Source: Plazaster borealis (lineage: Eukaryota > Echinodermata > Asteroidea > Forcipulatida > Labidiasteridae). From it: a DNA stretch of 64,000 nt. The notes beneath the pieces are model-generated. The model made no database searches, was not told where the DNA came from, and saw nothing but the letters and a program-made list of their open reading frames with translations. The stretch covers positions 19,143,063 to 19,207,062 of the forward strand of contig CM037472.1 of the NCBI GenBank assembly GCA_021014325.1, in the 5' to 3' direction. Below are positions 12,301 to 27,300 of this stretch, piece by piece (the stretch's first letter is position 1; each line of letters begins with the position of its first letter). The position numbers and the translations under genes were made by a program.

Positions 12301-15300
12301 ACATGGCCCTAAGCTGAGATTATTGGTTATGGACACCTTTACACTGCTGAATGTGCCCCCCTCATAATTAGAACTTCTTAATATGGCTTCGGTTTTTGTT
12401 AATCATAAACAAGCTTAACTATGCGTTGTTAGCTTGTGAAAGCACACCTATCTGTTTTTCTTCTTGCAATCAATCGTTTCCTTTACTTTACATACCCAGC
12501 ATACCTCCAGGCCTGATACTTCACTGAGGCAACGAAGGTAATAGACCTTGATCATGCTGCCACCATCTTGGTTCCCTGTACCCAATAACAGTAATCAATG
12601 CTAATATCCATCAAAACAAAAAATGGAACCAGACTATTTTTTTCTTCCAGCCTCGGTTTGGTTGTAACACTGATTTGGATTGGAAAAAGATGGCCACACC
12701 GTGATACAGGTCAATTGCCTCCATGCCCCCTGGTCATTGCCTCGGTGCCCTTTGAAATGTTCCAGTACAAATTTTGACTTCCCTCTTAGAGTTGCGTTTA
12801 CTGAGGAAAAACCACCTTGCTCTTATAACAACAGGCCTGCTATACTGAATAGTAATATTTTGTAAGTGAGGTTTTCCATCTATAAACCTAGCCAGTAGGA
12901 CACACAGTCTTGGTTATTGTGGGATACAGGTTTTTACAAGTGCCCCAACATGATATATGTACTTTGAACTCGGTGATATTGTTTTTGAATTTCACATGCT
13001 TTCAACCTGATAGTTTTTTCTTAGTGATTCGTAAAATATGAAAAAAACAGTGGTGGTGAGACAATGGTTTTCTTTGTCTTCAGAGTTACCAATGTTACTC
13101 TACAAATCTTACCAGCAACATGTTGAAACCCATAAAGGGTTTTGTTTTCAAAGAGAAAACAAAATAAGTAAAACAATTGGGAGACTAGGCTTTTATAACT
13201 ACGACTGATAGAATTAACACCCCCCCCCCAAAAAAAAATGATACACGCCTTCATTTTTCTGTGTAAGTTGGCACAATCCAACCACCAACGCAGTACAGTA
13301 CTTTGTGCGTACATACATTGTATTGTAAAATACTTACGTTTGTTATTTTCCTATTGCCAGTGGAAATCAAATTTCCATATTTTTAAAAATGTGGACAATA
13401 AATGATATTTAATCTAATCTACTCCTAATATTAGCAGTTGCGATTTCTATTCAATCAAAGCCTGGATGGGTTTACAGTCAATTTCATTAGAATGTGGTTC
13501 TGCTTCATTTGTGTGGCATCTAAACCCCAGGAGAATAGTTTCATGTTCAGGGGCATTTCCTCCGTGGCTATTTAAATATAGAACAAGAGTCTTGTATTAC
13601 CATTTAAGCAAAGACCCTCCGGAGGTAACGGCAACAAACTGTTTGTTTTCGCATAGTCGGCATTCGTGGCCGAAGTTTCAACCTCAAGAATCTGTGTATA
13701 GTGCATACTGTTATTAAAGGGATTGTACAGGTTTGGTAATGACTCTGAAAATTAATGGCAATAAAAACTTACTTGGTTAGAAGTACAGCAGCTTTTGATA
13801 GTATAATGCATTTTGAGAAACTTTTCACTTCGAAGTACTGCGGTTATGGAAAAAGATACAAGTTTTTACGCCCCAAAATTTTGAATCTGAGAAGCATTAC
13901 TGCAGTAACGTTTCTCAGATAGTGTATTCCAATTGCAGATTATTCTTCCTGCGTGGACATTACTGCTCCAGATTTTCTGCAAAATATCGAAAATGCTACC
14001 ACCTTTTGTAATGAAATTTTTACAGGTTAGTTTTATGGTATATATCTACAACTATTATATAGGATTGAAATAAACAGTGGGTTCCAATTACCAAACATAT
14101 ACAATCCCTTTTAAGTTATCCCCCAACCTGGCGGGGAAAACAAATAATAAAAGTCATATGACAATTAAACAAACTCGTCATATGATATACATAATTATTA
14201 TCTCTTGGACTCGGTTAGTACATGAATACTATACATTTTTAAGACAAAATGTATAAAGATGAGAAGTAAATAAAACAAGAAACAACGCTATCACCTGCAC
14301 TTAATGACAGTATAATGAAATTACCATAATGTGGTATTTATCTTGGCTTATTAGTTCTTGATACATACATGTACAAGGAAAGAAAGAAAATGCACATGGA
14401 GCTGAACCTTTTTGAAAAGTTTGATCACCCTTTTTATCACCTTTTATGGCAAATTTTAATAGTGATCTGTTAAGATTTGCGAAAAGGAGAAAGGCAAGTG
14501 GAATTTCATGATTCTGATCAAATCCTGGCGCTCTACACCCAGTGGTTTAAACTTCTGTGGAGTTCTTAACAATAATACCAAAGTGTACGTATAGAATGGA
14601 AGTTTTCAGTTTGATTCTCACACATTTCCGTTATTGTGATCAAGTTACGATTTATTTACAGGCTTTTTGTTTTTATAAAGGTGTGCTAACTCGAAGCTAA
14701 AGCTAACTGCAAGCTTACTATCTGGATTCAATTTCATAAAGCTGTCAGGCAGAATATAATTGCTTAGCAAAAATTTGCGCGGCACCAGTTTGTAATCGAT
14801 GCACATGGCATGAGAATTTGGATGATAACCTTGTTTTCTGCTAAGCAAGTTCCTAATGGCTAAGCAGCTTTATGAGATTGAACCGTGTAATGCCATAATA
14901 ACTGATTTGCACACTTACAGCTGTTCATTCGGGCATTTAACTTTGATTCTCCCCCCCTGACACGCTTCCGCAGCCAATGGTCTTAACCTGGATATCTTTA
15001 GCAAGGAAGGCGGCACCAGAGGGTACCACTCCAGTGCCAAATCTAAACATAAATCAGGTAACATTGTGCATGCCTCCATCCCACTCACCATTCATTTTCT
15101 CTCACCTGGTAGACATCATCTGTGTAGTGTTCCCCGTGTCCTATGTGTGATCATGAATGCTGTTTTCCATTATACCATAAAGGGACCAGACTAAATTGTT
15201 CTTCCAGCCTCAGTTTGGTTACTGCAATATGAATGTAAAGTAAATATAAAGTTATAGAGGGAAATATTCAATGTGGAGTAAAACGTCAAAGTTGTTTTAT

Positions 15301-18300
15301 GTCGTCGTGGTTTGTTTTTTTCCTGTCCGCATCTCCCTGCTGTACCATCATATCATATTGTTCTCGTCTCGTACCTCTAGCTTAATGCATTGTGCATGAA
15401 GTCAAACCAATCAAGTTTGTATGGGTTTTCTGTTATGTATGCATCTATTATTATTTATTCATGATTTTTGCACTCTTGTGGATGCTGTTCAATTCGTCAT
15501 CTGATCATAGACCTTTCAAGCCTGTGTTTGCCTTGTCTTAGCCTGGTGATCTTCACAATGTATTGCAGTGCACTTGTGCCTCGTAGTCTTGAGAGTATTA
15601 CAGGCAAAGTTTTGTAGTGGCGACTATGAAGTCTGAGAACAATCCTAGGGCAGAGACTACATGGGACTAAGACCAACAAGACCAAGACGAAGACCTAAAG
15701 CCCCGAGAAAGAAAAACAAGACTTAATAATTCAAAGACTAAGACCTTGGTGGTCATAGTCTGAAACAGTGGAGGTTCAAGTCTGAATGTAACTTGTACAA
15801 TGATGAAGTCACTGTCCAAAGAAAATTTCACACTATAGCTCTTATGTAAACTTTTACCTCTGACATTGACAAGCAACATTTGTCCGAACAATGCATCGCA
15901 GGTATGTGTAGAATGGGTGTAATGACGCCATCTCGAACACCAAAGCAGGACGTATCATGGTTGGAGGGTTTGAAAAAAGCCAAATTGTTTGTAGATAAGT
16001 TAGTTGCACAGCTCAAATCATTACTCACTTGGGTCAGTACACCATCTCGAAGACATTGAAGAGCAAGAAGATTAGCAATGACAGTCAGACATAAAACAAA
16101 ACGGACTTAAAACAGGAGCCCAAACATGATGATGTCGCAGCTAAAACTGCCTGAGGATGTTAAAAGATAAACATGATGCATTGGATATTTTCAGGATAGC
16201 CCTCCAATCGTTAGCGATGTCAGCAAGTATACATGTAGAATTATGGCTCAAAGAACAAGTACCATAAAAAAAGCAAATGTTTACACTTTCTGGTCTTGAT
16301 GCAAGACCAGTAAAATTTGGACACCACCAAAGTTTAAGACAGGAGCCATGTCATGTACAAACTGATGAAAAGCAAACCTTGATCGTATCACATTTGCTAA
16401 GGCGAGGGAAGAATGGCCAAGTGTCAGGTCACTGCATGTATTAACACCAATTGTAACAGGGTTTTATAGGATAGTACAGAGATTGTTTTCTTGGTACCCC
16501 AATCTTTAATTTCCTCTCCAAAATCCATATCGTAGTTTTGCCTCATTTTTAAGAACTACCTTGTTCATCATTTTCTAAAGGTTTGGGGTATTTTGGTTAT
16601 TCGTTTTTAACTTTTTGGGGTTTTAGAGAGGTTTCAATTGTGGCAATAGAGTACACTCTAATGTTAGCAAAGTTGAAATTTAAAACTCTTTAATTCAGTG
16701 AAATAAATCTGCCTTTTACAGGACTATGTATTTGCTTATGTTGTACAACAAGGCCATTAAGAATATTATTTGTGGTTCACCCATACACCGATGTGTGGTA
16801 AGCACTGTTTACTCAGTACTTTCCCCGAGTCCTGTGAAAAAACCCACAGGCATATTAGTGGATGGGATTCGAATCCACGACCTTTGCCATTCTAGAGCAG
16901 ATGTCTTACCAACTAGACCACCGAGATTGCCCGGTAGCTAGAGGCAGTTTGAATCCTATATTTTAGCAGCGGTTTCCGCAACAATTTAAAAGATGTTATA
17001 TTTGCATCAGGGATAATGAATATTATGTGAAAGTACCGAGTATACAGTGCTATACACAAATCGGTGTATGGGTTAAACCAAATAATATTCTTTATCCCCG
17101 ATGCAAATAACATCTATTAAAGACCAATAAGGCTTTGCAGAGGACAAGCAAGCTCATGGGGATTCAGTCTTATTCTGCCTGTCTAAATTCTTTGTTTCTG
17201 TTCAAAGGGTCTCGTTTGTTTTACCACAGTTATCATAACGCATAAAGTACTTCCACATTGACTGCACTGAAATTCCTACAGGGCAGCCTATCCAACATAG
17301 AGTAGACATTACAGAAAAGTCCCTTTGGAGGTGGGTTGTAGTTGTGTAAAACCTCATACATCACAAAAAAAACGCTTGGGTTTTTCTTAAGCACGTGTTC
17401 AGCTCATAGTATTAGATTTAGCCTCATGTCGGACATACGACAATCTGTGTTAATTTGTTGGAACACTCCAAAACTTCTGGAAAATAGCTGAAATACGTTT
17501 TAGGAAGTGTCTGAGATGGAACGATTTTGGGCTGTGATTTTGGCTGTGGGCTGCCGTGGCAATATGAAGTGTACCGGTAGGTATGTTAAAGTCCTACGTA
17601 CATTCAAAGCCGTCTAGTCAAGCCACACTTTACTGATTTGATCCTGTCGGTGTTGCTGTTTACTTTCATCAATCTGTTGGCTAGAGGGATAAAGTAGTTC
17701 AGACTATGTTTTAAAATGAACACCTCGTTCTATCTGAATGCAGCGAATTCCCGAGCATGTTGTCAAGGCCAAGAAGTAATTGTGACTTTCAAAGAATCAA
17801 CTGAACTCTTCCCTGTTGTCTAAAACATAAAATCTGATTTGATTTGTTTTCAAATATCAAGTAATTTTTCTTTGTACAGCCCAAAATTAATTCGATTTGT
17901 TTTCCTGACAACCGTTATTACACAATTTTTTAATGGAGTTTTTAAAAGCTTTACTAAATCAAAAACTACTACTGAACAGGAATAGCCCTTGAATTTGTTT
18001 TCCCCACGCATCTTTCTCCCATTTTGTTTTTTTCCGGGGTCGTCGTCGTCGCTCAGTCAATCCGTGGTTATTAAAAAGTGTGTACTGTAACAAGCTGATA
18101 TTGTTCCCTCTGATGCTTTCTGTCCTTGGGGAATGCACATTCCATTATACCACTTCCAAGATTCATTTAGATTTGAACGCCTTGGGGTTTGTTGGCGCTG
18201 TGGAAATTGCAGCCACACTGGCTGATGAGGACGAGGTGTGCTACTGCGTGGTGCTACTTAAAGACCGGATCATGAAAATGCTCATGCACTTGTGTGATGG

Positions 18301-21300
18301 GTCGAGGACGTTTTAAGGAGCACGGCATTTGCAAGAGATTTTTCTTGACTTGGAAACTGTGTCCAATTTTAACGGAAGTTCAAGTTTAATGTGACTTTCT
18401 CAAAACAAAATCAATAAGTACGACTCAGAAACCCTTTTATTTTAAGTTGCATGGCCCAATTCTTGCTGAAAGATTTTTATTTTTTTTTGAATTTTCTTCT
18501 GAATGATTTTGACAGATGTTGCTGTTTCAAAGCAAAAAGCAGACAACAACAACTTTAGCATATGCCACGAACAATGCACAGAATACATGTAACACGCAAA
18601 ATTGTTTGTACCTCGCTGATGGACGTGAGATAATGTTGGAATCCAGACAATAATTCATTTTTAGTTTTTAGTTAACTGCCACTTATGATTGGTGGATTTT
18701 TTCATTCAATACCGTAAATACCAAATAATAATGAAAAATATTCTGTAAAAATAGCAATTTAAAATTCAACTTTAAATCTTGCGGTGAAATCGGCTGAAAA
18801 TCGGACCTAGCGTCTTTAATTGTTCTTTGGATAGAAGAGCAATACTATTTTGTGATTCAATCTCATTCACACAATTGATGCACACTAATATAATCAAATT
18901 CAGTTAAATTGGTGAGGAAACAAAACATGCCACTGATCAATAGCAACAATATTTTAATGTCCAGTAATTTTTTGAAAAAAGGAATTATCCAAACAGTTGA
19001 AAAATTGAAACACAATGAATTGCCAACAAACAAATAACATGCTCTGCATTATCGCGATCATGAAATTCTTCTGGAAATTTAAATTTTTTATGAGAATCTA
19101 GAACTGAATATATGAATAACCCAACTGAAGAATATTTTTTTAAATCGTCTATTTGTGACACAGTATGGTCCCCTGACTCTTTTGCCTTAATCAAACTATG
19201 AGAACCATTAGCCCACTTCAAAATATCATTAGCCTTTATCAGATGGAAGCAGATCGTCAAATTGGAGACGAGTTTGCATTATTTACTTGAAGAGGGGAAA
19301 AAAATGCGTTTACCAGCTGGTCACTAGCAAATTATACCATACCTAGATCGAATTCTGTTATGTCCAAGCCTTATGGAATTCTTAAGTGGATGGAAAATCA
19401 TCTTCATGTGGTCTCAGAGTCGATGGATTATACACTCTTTTTTTTTGTAAACAACGAACAAAACGGAGGGAACAGTTTGTGTGAATAGCACTAGGCCACG
19501 TTCTTAAAGGCACTGAACACATTTGGAAATTGTCAAAGACTAGTGTTCTCACTTGGTGTATCCCAACATAAGCATAAAATAACAAGCCTGTGAAAATTTG
19601 GGCTCAATTGGTCATCTAAGTTGCAAGAAAATGAAGAAAGAAAAAACACCCTCTTGTTGTATAAGTTTGTGTGCTTTCAGATATAGGAATAAAAACTTCT
19701 TGCAAGAAGTTTTTATTATTTTAGTGAGAAATTACCTCTTTCTCAAAAACTATGTTACTTCAGAGGGAGTTGTTTCTCACAATGTTTTATACTATCAACA
19801 GCTCTCCGTTGCTTGTTACCAAGTATGTTTTTATGCAAATATTTGTTTTGAGTCATTACCAAACATGTACGATACCTTTAATGACCCTCAAGCAATGATT
19901 GGAAAGAACCTGGAGGAAAAATAAAAATAAAATGACAATGGATACACAGGACTTCTTGCAGACATTGACAGAGAGAAAACAAGAAAGAAAAAAAGGGCAA
20001 ATTTGAAAAGATCATAATATTGTGTATTTCCCTTGGGCTGGCTGTGTAGGATGTCAAAAGTGTTGGAGACAAGCTTGATGAGTTATGAATGATAACAGGA
20101 TATTAGAGAGGAGAAGAAGTGGCTTATTTATCAAGGGATATTAAGTGGCATTTTCTTGAAGATTGTGGAGGGAAAACAACAACATTTAGTAGGGGACGGT
20201 GTGACCTGATGGATATGGCAATCAGTTGACTGTATTTGCCAGTCATTCTGAGGTGTGCGTTGAATCATTCATCTGTGATATGAGGTAGAAAGAAACAGAT
20301 CATCCAGGTTCCTGATTTGGGGCAATTAAGTCGATGAGTCCGTGGTTAGGATGTCGCCATAAACGAATTAAGAATCAATAAAGTGGTGCAATTGACTGAG
20401 AGTAAAGAGGTGAGGATCACGCGGTCCAACAGAGGGTTGAGAACGGACGATTCTTGTCTTGTCGTAGAGTGGATTCTTTTGCGGGTTGTTTCAGGTTGGA
20501 GAAATCAGCAAATCGTTGCAATTGAAGATGCCTCGTTGCGTCCAGTTGCTGACGATGTCTGAAGGTGGATGTTTGAGATCGTTGGAAGAGAAGATGGTGG
20601 AAGGTCAGGTTATTTGCAAGACAGGGTCAAGGGGATCAGAATCGTGAGTATCTGCCCTTGAGGTAATGAATGGAGTGAGATGGTTATAGCCAATGGGTGA
20701 TTGAGTTCAAATGGATTCACCTTGTGAAATTACTGATATGTATGAATTGAGCGTTGATTCTTGACTCACATCAACCATCCTACGCTTGGTAAACAATAAA
20801 TTCCAGTGAGTTGACCCACCCTTTGAAAACATTCAACTACATGGGTTGTGTGTATTGCGTACAACTGTGCTTGGGTGTGTGTATGGATAGGTATACACAT
20901 TCACACCAGGGACCTATAACAAAAGAGGACAATAGGGTCCCCAGTTGGGTGAAGGTCCCCAGTTGGTCAGTGTGTATAAAACAAAGTACAAACAAAGAAA
21001 GGACAATAGGATTGCAGGTGTTTACACACTTGTTTTAACGCTACATAAAAAGTGTGGACCTGAGAACAAAAGAGGCCCACATAATGTAGGGACTTGAAAC
21101 ACTATGTGGACTTGCACACGTCCACACAGTGTTTTTTGTTACTGTGTTGAAGAATAAGATTTTCCTTAAGTGTACTGAACAAAAGAATGTCCACAGAGCG
21201 ACTGCAACACAGGGCTGCGTGTGTGTGTGTGCTGAATATAATGTCATATTGCAGGCTGGCATAGTTTTAATATCAGTCAAAACCACAGTGGATGATATTG

Positions 21301-24300
21301 ATGGTCAGACAGTAGGAAGGTTAAAAGTCTATATTGTTACATACTTGCTGAATGTCATTAGTGTTGTGCATGTTCCATGGGATAAAATACACACGTCTGT
21401 CGACTTGATATGTGGAGGACTTCACTTTGTTCTCCCATTGTTTGTACTTATTGTTTAGTGACATCCTCATTGGTTTTGTACACAAAAGCTGGAGATTGTT
21501 GCTTTAACAAAACACCTTTTGTTAAAATCCTTGGTTTCACAGGCTTGGAATTACACAGTTGCCACACAGACCATGGCCTCTGTTGCCCCTGGTCTTGACC
21601 ATGGTACCCTTTCAAAAGTTTCCCATAGACTTTCAGATTTTCCAATGGAAGAGCCCTTTGCAAAATGAAAATGGCCTTGCCCTCTCAAAGATGAATTTCC
21701 AGGCCTGAAATGTAGGATTCTCCCCTTTTCCGACCTTTCATAATCCTCAAGTTACAGATACATTTTTGTTCTCAATATTTCTTTTACAAATACATACATG
21801 TACAAAGTGCAAGCTTTTATTATCACAGCAGTGACTGCCTTCTCTTGTATGAAAATGTTCAATAAAGAAACATCAAAAGAATATGCCGGTGACATGTTGA
21901 GTTTTAAAGTCAGTGTAAATCACATTGTTTTTGTTGTAATGTAAATAATTTCACCTCTTCATCAGTTGTGGGCAAACCAAAAGTAATGTGTCGTGATTGA
22001 AATTGGATGTTGTCTGGGTTGTATATCGTTAACTGTGCAGTGAAATCACAAAGTGGATGGACCCTGTTTTCAAAACCAAATATAAGTATTGAAGGTAAAT
22101 AGACATTGATAAAAGTTCTTGCGGTGATGCAGTGATTAACAGTCATCATATATTTCACTCATACACTGATGTGTGTGAAGCACTGTGTACTCAGTAATTT
22201 CCCAATAATCCACATACATCTCGGATTGGATTCGAACCCACAACCTTTGCCATTCTAGAGCAGATGTCTTATCACTAGACCACCGAGATTCCCCGGTAGC
22301 TAGAGGCAGTTCGAATCCTATATTTTATCAGTGGGTACTGCAACAATTTAATAGATGGGATAAGTGGGATTCAAACCCTTTAGAATGTTTTCCTCCCTCG
22401 GGACTCCGGGGAAGTACTGAGTATACGTGGCCAAATTTCATGGCTCTACTTACCGTGGAATTCTCTCCTTGCAACCACCATTCTGCCAACTTTCTTTGCT
22501 AGCTGTGTAAACGAAGAATGGCTAGTATTAATAGGAGTACGCATGCGCACAAGCAATAAATACTTGCTAACCTGTGAAATACGCTTGACGTAAGCGCGGA
22601 ATTCCCTGCTTCCGTAAACGCTGATTCTTTGCTTACTGTAAACAGAGCCATGAAATTGAGCCCAGTGCTTAAAACACTTCAGTGTATGGGCAAAACACCA
22701 ATAATATTCTTCATTCCTAATGCAAATTTAACATCTATTATTAGTTATCATGTTTGTTTTTTTCTTTTGTTGTTGTTCTTTTTTTGGGGGGGGGGTCCCT
22801 TTCTCCTGATAAGGCTTTGAAACTGTTCCTACAGTAGGATTCTGATAAAGTCTCTTTAATACTTGTAGTTTAAGGCTGCGGTGTATGACGTATATAGCCT
22901 CAGATTTAATCTGTTTGTGGTAATAAAATGTTCAATCTATCTAGACGAACTCAACATGTACTGTTGACTCGAGAGAACACTATTGAATATGACCATCACC
23001 TGGAGTACTTCATTAAAATTTCCTGGAATGAGTACAATGAAATTAGTCACAACTTTCATCGGTTTGTTTATACAATTATTAATTACTCTCTGAAGTGTTG
23101 CTAAAAAGCTTGGATGCATTTATAGACATTTAACTACTTTTACAGCATGAACACTTCCCCCATCAGGCAAACAAAAAGTTTAGATGTAACATGAGTTACT
23201 GTAGACTCAAGTAACATCCAGGGCTAAGCCATGTTGATTTTTTGGTATGGATAGAACCAACCTCGTTCCCAGTGGTGTTTTTTTCTTTCCAAGAATGCCT
23301 TGGTCGATCCTAACCCCTGGAAGTGTGACTTTGAAATATCCAAATATATTGGATATTTTAATTAGTTCTGTGGTTGATTCATTCTGTGTTAGAGACTACG
23401 CAGAGCGCGCTGTCAAAAGACGAATCAAGTGATAGTATGCAGTTTATATGACCATATAAAAACATGATTCGTTTGAAATTTATTGCGTTGAAATATGTGC
23501 ATTTTGACATACGCGTACTAAGTGCCCGACAAGCGCCCTACAAGTGCTCGAAAGTTTTTTAACAAGCGTGTGCGCAAAGCAGTCACTTTTGGTGAGCCAA
23601 TGAGCGTTGATTTTCAGTGTTTCCCTTCCAGGGGTTAGTGACGAGAGGTATCAATAAGGCGCTGCCTATGGTGGCGAGGTTGAGATAGAACGCTCTAGTG
23701 TCATCATTTTGTCATTCTTTCATTGTTTCAAAAAGTGGTTGTTTCATTCTAATCAAATCCTCTCCATCAATACATACCGTGTTTTTTTAAACTACTGTCA
23801 TCATCTGAAACATTCCTTCAATTAATATTTCAAGCAGTTCAAAAAGTCTGAACTCCAAACATGGTTGTAAATCTCAATGCCCTCCTGTTGTGTCTGAGTG
23901 TGATCGATTCACTAAGGCATGGCACATTTTTATTTATTTCACTGTTTTCTCCAAAGTGCAATGTTCTGGAGGAGTCAAAGTCCTTGATATTCTAAACTGG
24001 ACCATACCGCATATCTAAGAGGGGGATCAGGTCCAAGAGTTGTGTCAGTTTTTGTTTTATTGAGGGGCTGAAAAATATTTTCACTCATATACTATGTGTA
24101 CAAAATTGTACAGACATACAGACCTACCCAGATCTAACCCTCTGATAAAGTGGAGCCATCTGTTCTTTGTAGCAGGCTTCCAGATGTCTTGCTGACAGCC
24201 TGTGCTAGGTTCTTGGGTTTCCAACACCCCTCTCCCTGACAATCAAACTGTTTGGCTCACTAGGTAGCCAGTAACTAGTGGAACCTTCCTGCATTTGTGT

Positions 24301-27300
24301 AATTCTTTGTGTTACTCCCGCACTGAAGGGTTTTAACCAGCCAAGTTAACATGAGTACAGGCATTCTGAAATAGTCCAATGGTTTAATCTTGTTTTTAGT
24401 TTCTCAGCTGTGTCATTCAAAATTGTAAATAAAAACAAGTCTCTCTGTGTGGGGCAATTCCTCTTTCTTTTCTGTTTTTCTTGTTGACAATCTGCTCACA
24501 GACTCCTGTGGGAGTTCATTGGTTGAAAGACGTATTATTCAAATAAACTCGCGGTCAATGACATTTCTTAGAAAGGATCTACTTTGTAACAAGAGGTGTT
24601 CCGGGCTGTATGCCCGAACACCTAATAATTCACACTTAAAAAAATATTGTTGTTTTAAAAATGCTAATCTTCAATATTAGTGATTTCTGCCAAACAAAAT
24701 GTATTCCTCATTTTATGAAAGCCTTGTCATGAAAGCCCTGTCATAAATTTGTCATATCAAAATCTCCACAGTGCCCTTAAATTACATTCAAAGATGTTAT
24801 TTTCCTTTTAATTTAAACAAATGAATTTCAGATGCGGATTATAAAAAATATCTACAGTTTTTCATGCAATCACAACAGCAAAATGGATCTTGTTCAATAA
24901 GTTATGAATAAAATACAGACACAAGACAATTAAAAATCAGCACAAATAACTTTCAACAAATCTCATGAATAGTTGGTGGTTAGGACATTTATTTATTTGT
25001 TTCATTTGTTTGTTTTTTAAGTTTGTTTTCTTTGAACTATCCCAATTTACAAATAATGGAGGATGGATATTAAGACTGAATGAGACAGGGAGGTCTGACC
25101 AATTCAATTGGGAATTTGTCAATCGTATCAAACTATGCATCTCTTACTTTCTGCTTTTTATATTTTGAACAAAACTTGAAAGTTTTTTCTCTTCTCAAAT
25201 TTTACTTTGATTATTTGCATGCGTCATGTAATAACAAAATCATAATGATTTTAAAGGTTTATGTTTGACAGAAGTTTATTTGGAGTCACTACTCAGTATT
25301 AACCTCTTCAACTTTCCTGTTTTGCATGCTCAACGAAACTAAACCCCCCACCATATTGCGAATGTCTTAATTATTGCACATTATTTTCATTGTTTTTGTC
25401 ACAATTTCTTGATGCGGACCTTTGATTTAATCATTTAATCAAGTAGTGCTTGTGCAATTAATTTCAATTGAATTTATTCCTATTAATTTGCATTATTTGA
25501 AATGTTACTTTAACCTGCACCAAACCCAGTTCAACCCATTTCTCGCATTGTTCTTTCCTTTTTTTGTTTCTTTTCCGTTTCCTCGCCTTTGCATTTTTGC
25601 ACACAACACAACAGGGTGGTTCCGCCGCAAAGGTACGTTTCCTCTGGGACTTCAGTGGGAACCGGGCTAATTTCATGGCCCTGCTTAGCGCAGAATTCTG
25701 CGGTTACATTAGGGGCACCCTGGTGTAAAGTGCAGAATTCCGTGGGAAGTAAGCACGTAATGTTGTTGGGAGCCCTGAGCCCAATTTCATGGCACTGCTT
25801 ACCGCGGAATTCTGCGCTTACAGCAAAGCATGTTTCTTTGGGTAGTAAGCGCAGATTTCCATGCTAAGCAGAGCCAGGAAATTGGGCCCTGGTCTCTTAA
25901 GTCCAGTGGTGGATCCAAGGTGAATTTTGACAGAGGACAATTTTGGCTGGAAATGGGGGGGGGGGGGGAACTTGTAATATTTCATTTGAGGTCAACATAC
26001 TAAAAGCCACAGCTTTCCTGTACTGGAAGTGTGTGGTGAACAATCATCAATCTCTGTTTTGCGTTCTGTTTGTAATTTGTTTGTTTTTAATTGATGAGGG
26101 GATTGCCATCGTGGGTGATTATTGAATGGTAAAGGAAGGACGATACATTTTTCAAATTTCGAGCTGCAAAATTTTGTGAATTGTTTCCCCCCTCCATTTC
26201 TGAATTGCCCCGTCTGTGTTAAATGTACCTTGGTTCAGCCACTGGATGTAAAAGAGTACCGACACACTTTGTGAAACACTGAAAGTTTGGGTCTGGAATT
26301 TCATTCTGAATGGGTAAGGTAAATTAATATTCCTCTGTGAAGGGCAGCTACTTTTGGGAAAATTTCAGTCTCCAGTGGGATTATTTGGAGAGCAGTTTTG
26401 GTTGATGCTGGCAAACTGCTGCGTCTTGTGCTCTTGCTTTCTTGAATTTTTCAATTCTTGAATACAAAATTGGTACGTGTTTAGCACTGGTCCCAATTTC
26501 ATAGAGCTGCTTAATGCCTGATTTTGTGCTTACTGTGCAAGTTTCTATTTCATAGCGCTGATAACGGTAAGCACACGAAAAGGCATGCTAACCTTCCAGT
26601 GCTTACTGTATGAAAGTGAATGACGTAACAATGCAAATCCATGGTGAACGTGCAAGCTGACCGCCTAATTTTCTTGCTAACCTGTGAAATACTCCTACGC
26701 TTGAGCAGTTTTTTCTCCTGTAGTTACCACGAAAATTTGCTTACCATGAAGCAGCGCTATGAAACTGGCCCCTGTGATTATGTTGGCTAACTGCTTCAGC
26801 TGATTGGCTTACTTTCCTTGAATCAAGATATAAAGTACTACACTGGTATTATTAGCAAGACTGCCGCTTCTGGTATGCTTAATAGGCCTGACGTTTATTC
26901 ACTTCTGTGTAACGGCTCGTGTTGCAAAAAAAAATCGCTGCTGAGAATGGGCCATGTGCAAGATGAATTGTACTAAAATGTGTTTGGAAAGAGAACCATT
27001 TTTGTATATTATAGAAATAGGTTTTTGTTTTTTACTAACAATGACAGTTCAGACAAAAGAATTTTCATCAGTTACATGCAGAGCTTTTAACTTTCCCTGA
27101 TTCTGCAGAAAGTTCCCTGAAAATAAACAAATCTTTCCGTGGACAAATTTTAAATTCTCCCTGATTAAGGAAACTTTTTCCTGATAATTCTCAATGCCGA
27201 AAATAAAATCAGCTTTTTGCAAACTGCTTACCAACCAAAAGGACCCATGGTACAAATGCACAAAACAGTTAGTGGCATGACATTTCTACCCTAGCAGAGT

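Noticed and set aside
19598..19924. 108-codon open frame beginning [11 protein letters not shown], with a similar frame at 28044-28283
   Set aside because: The similarity between the two frames is explained by the shared family C element, not by a protein family.
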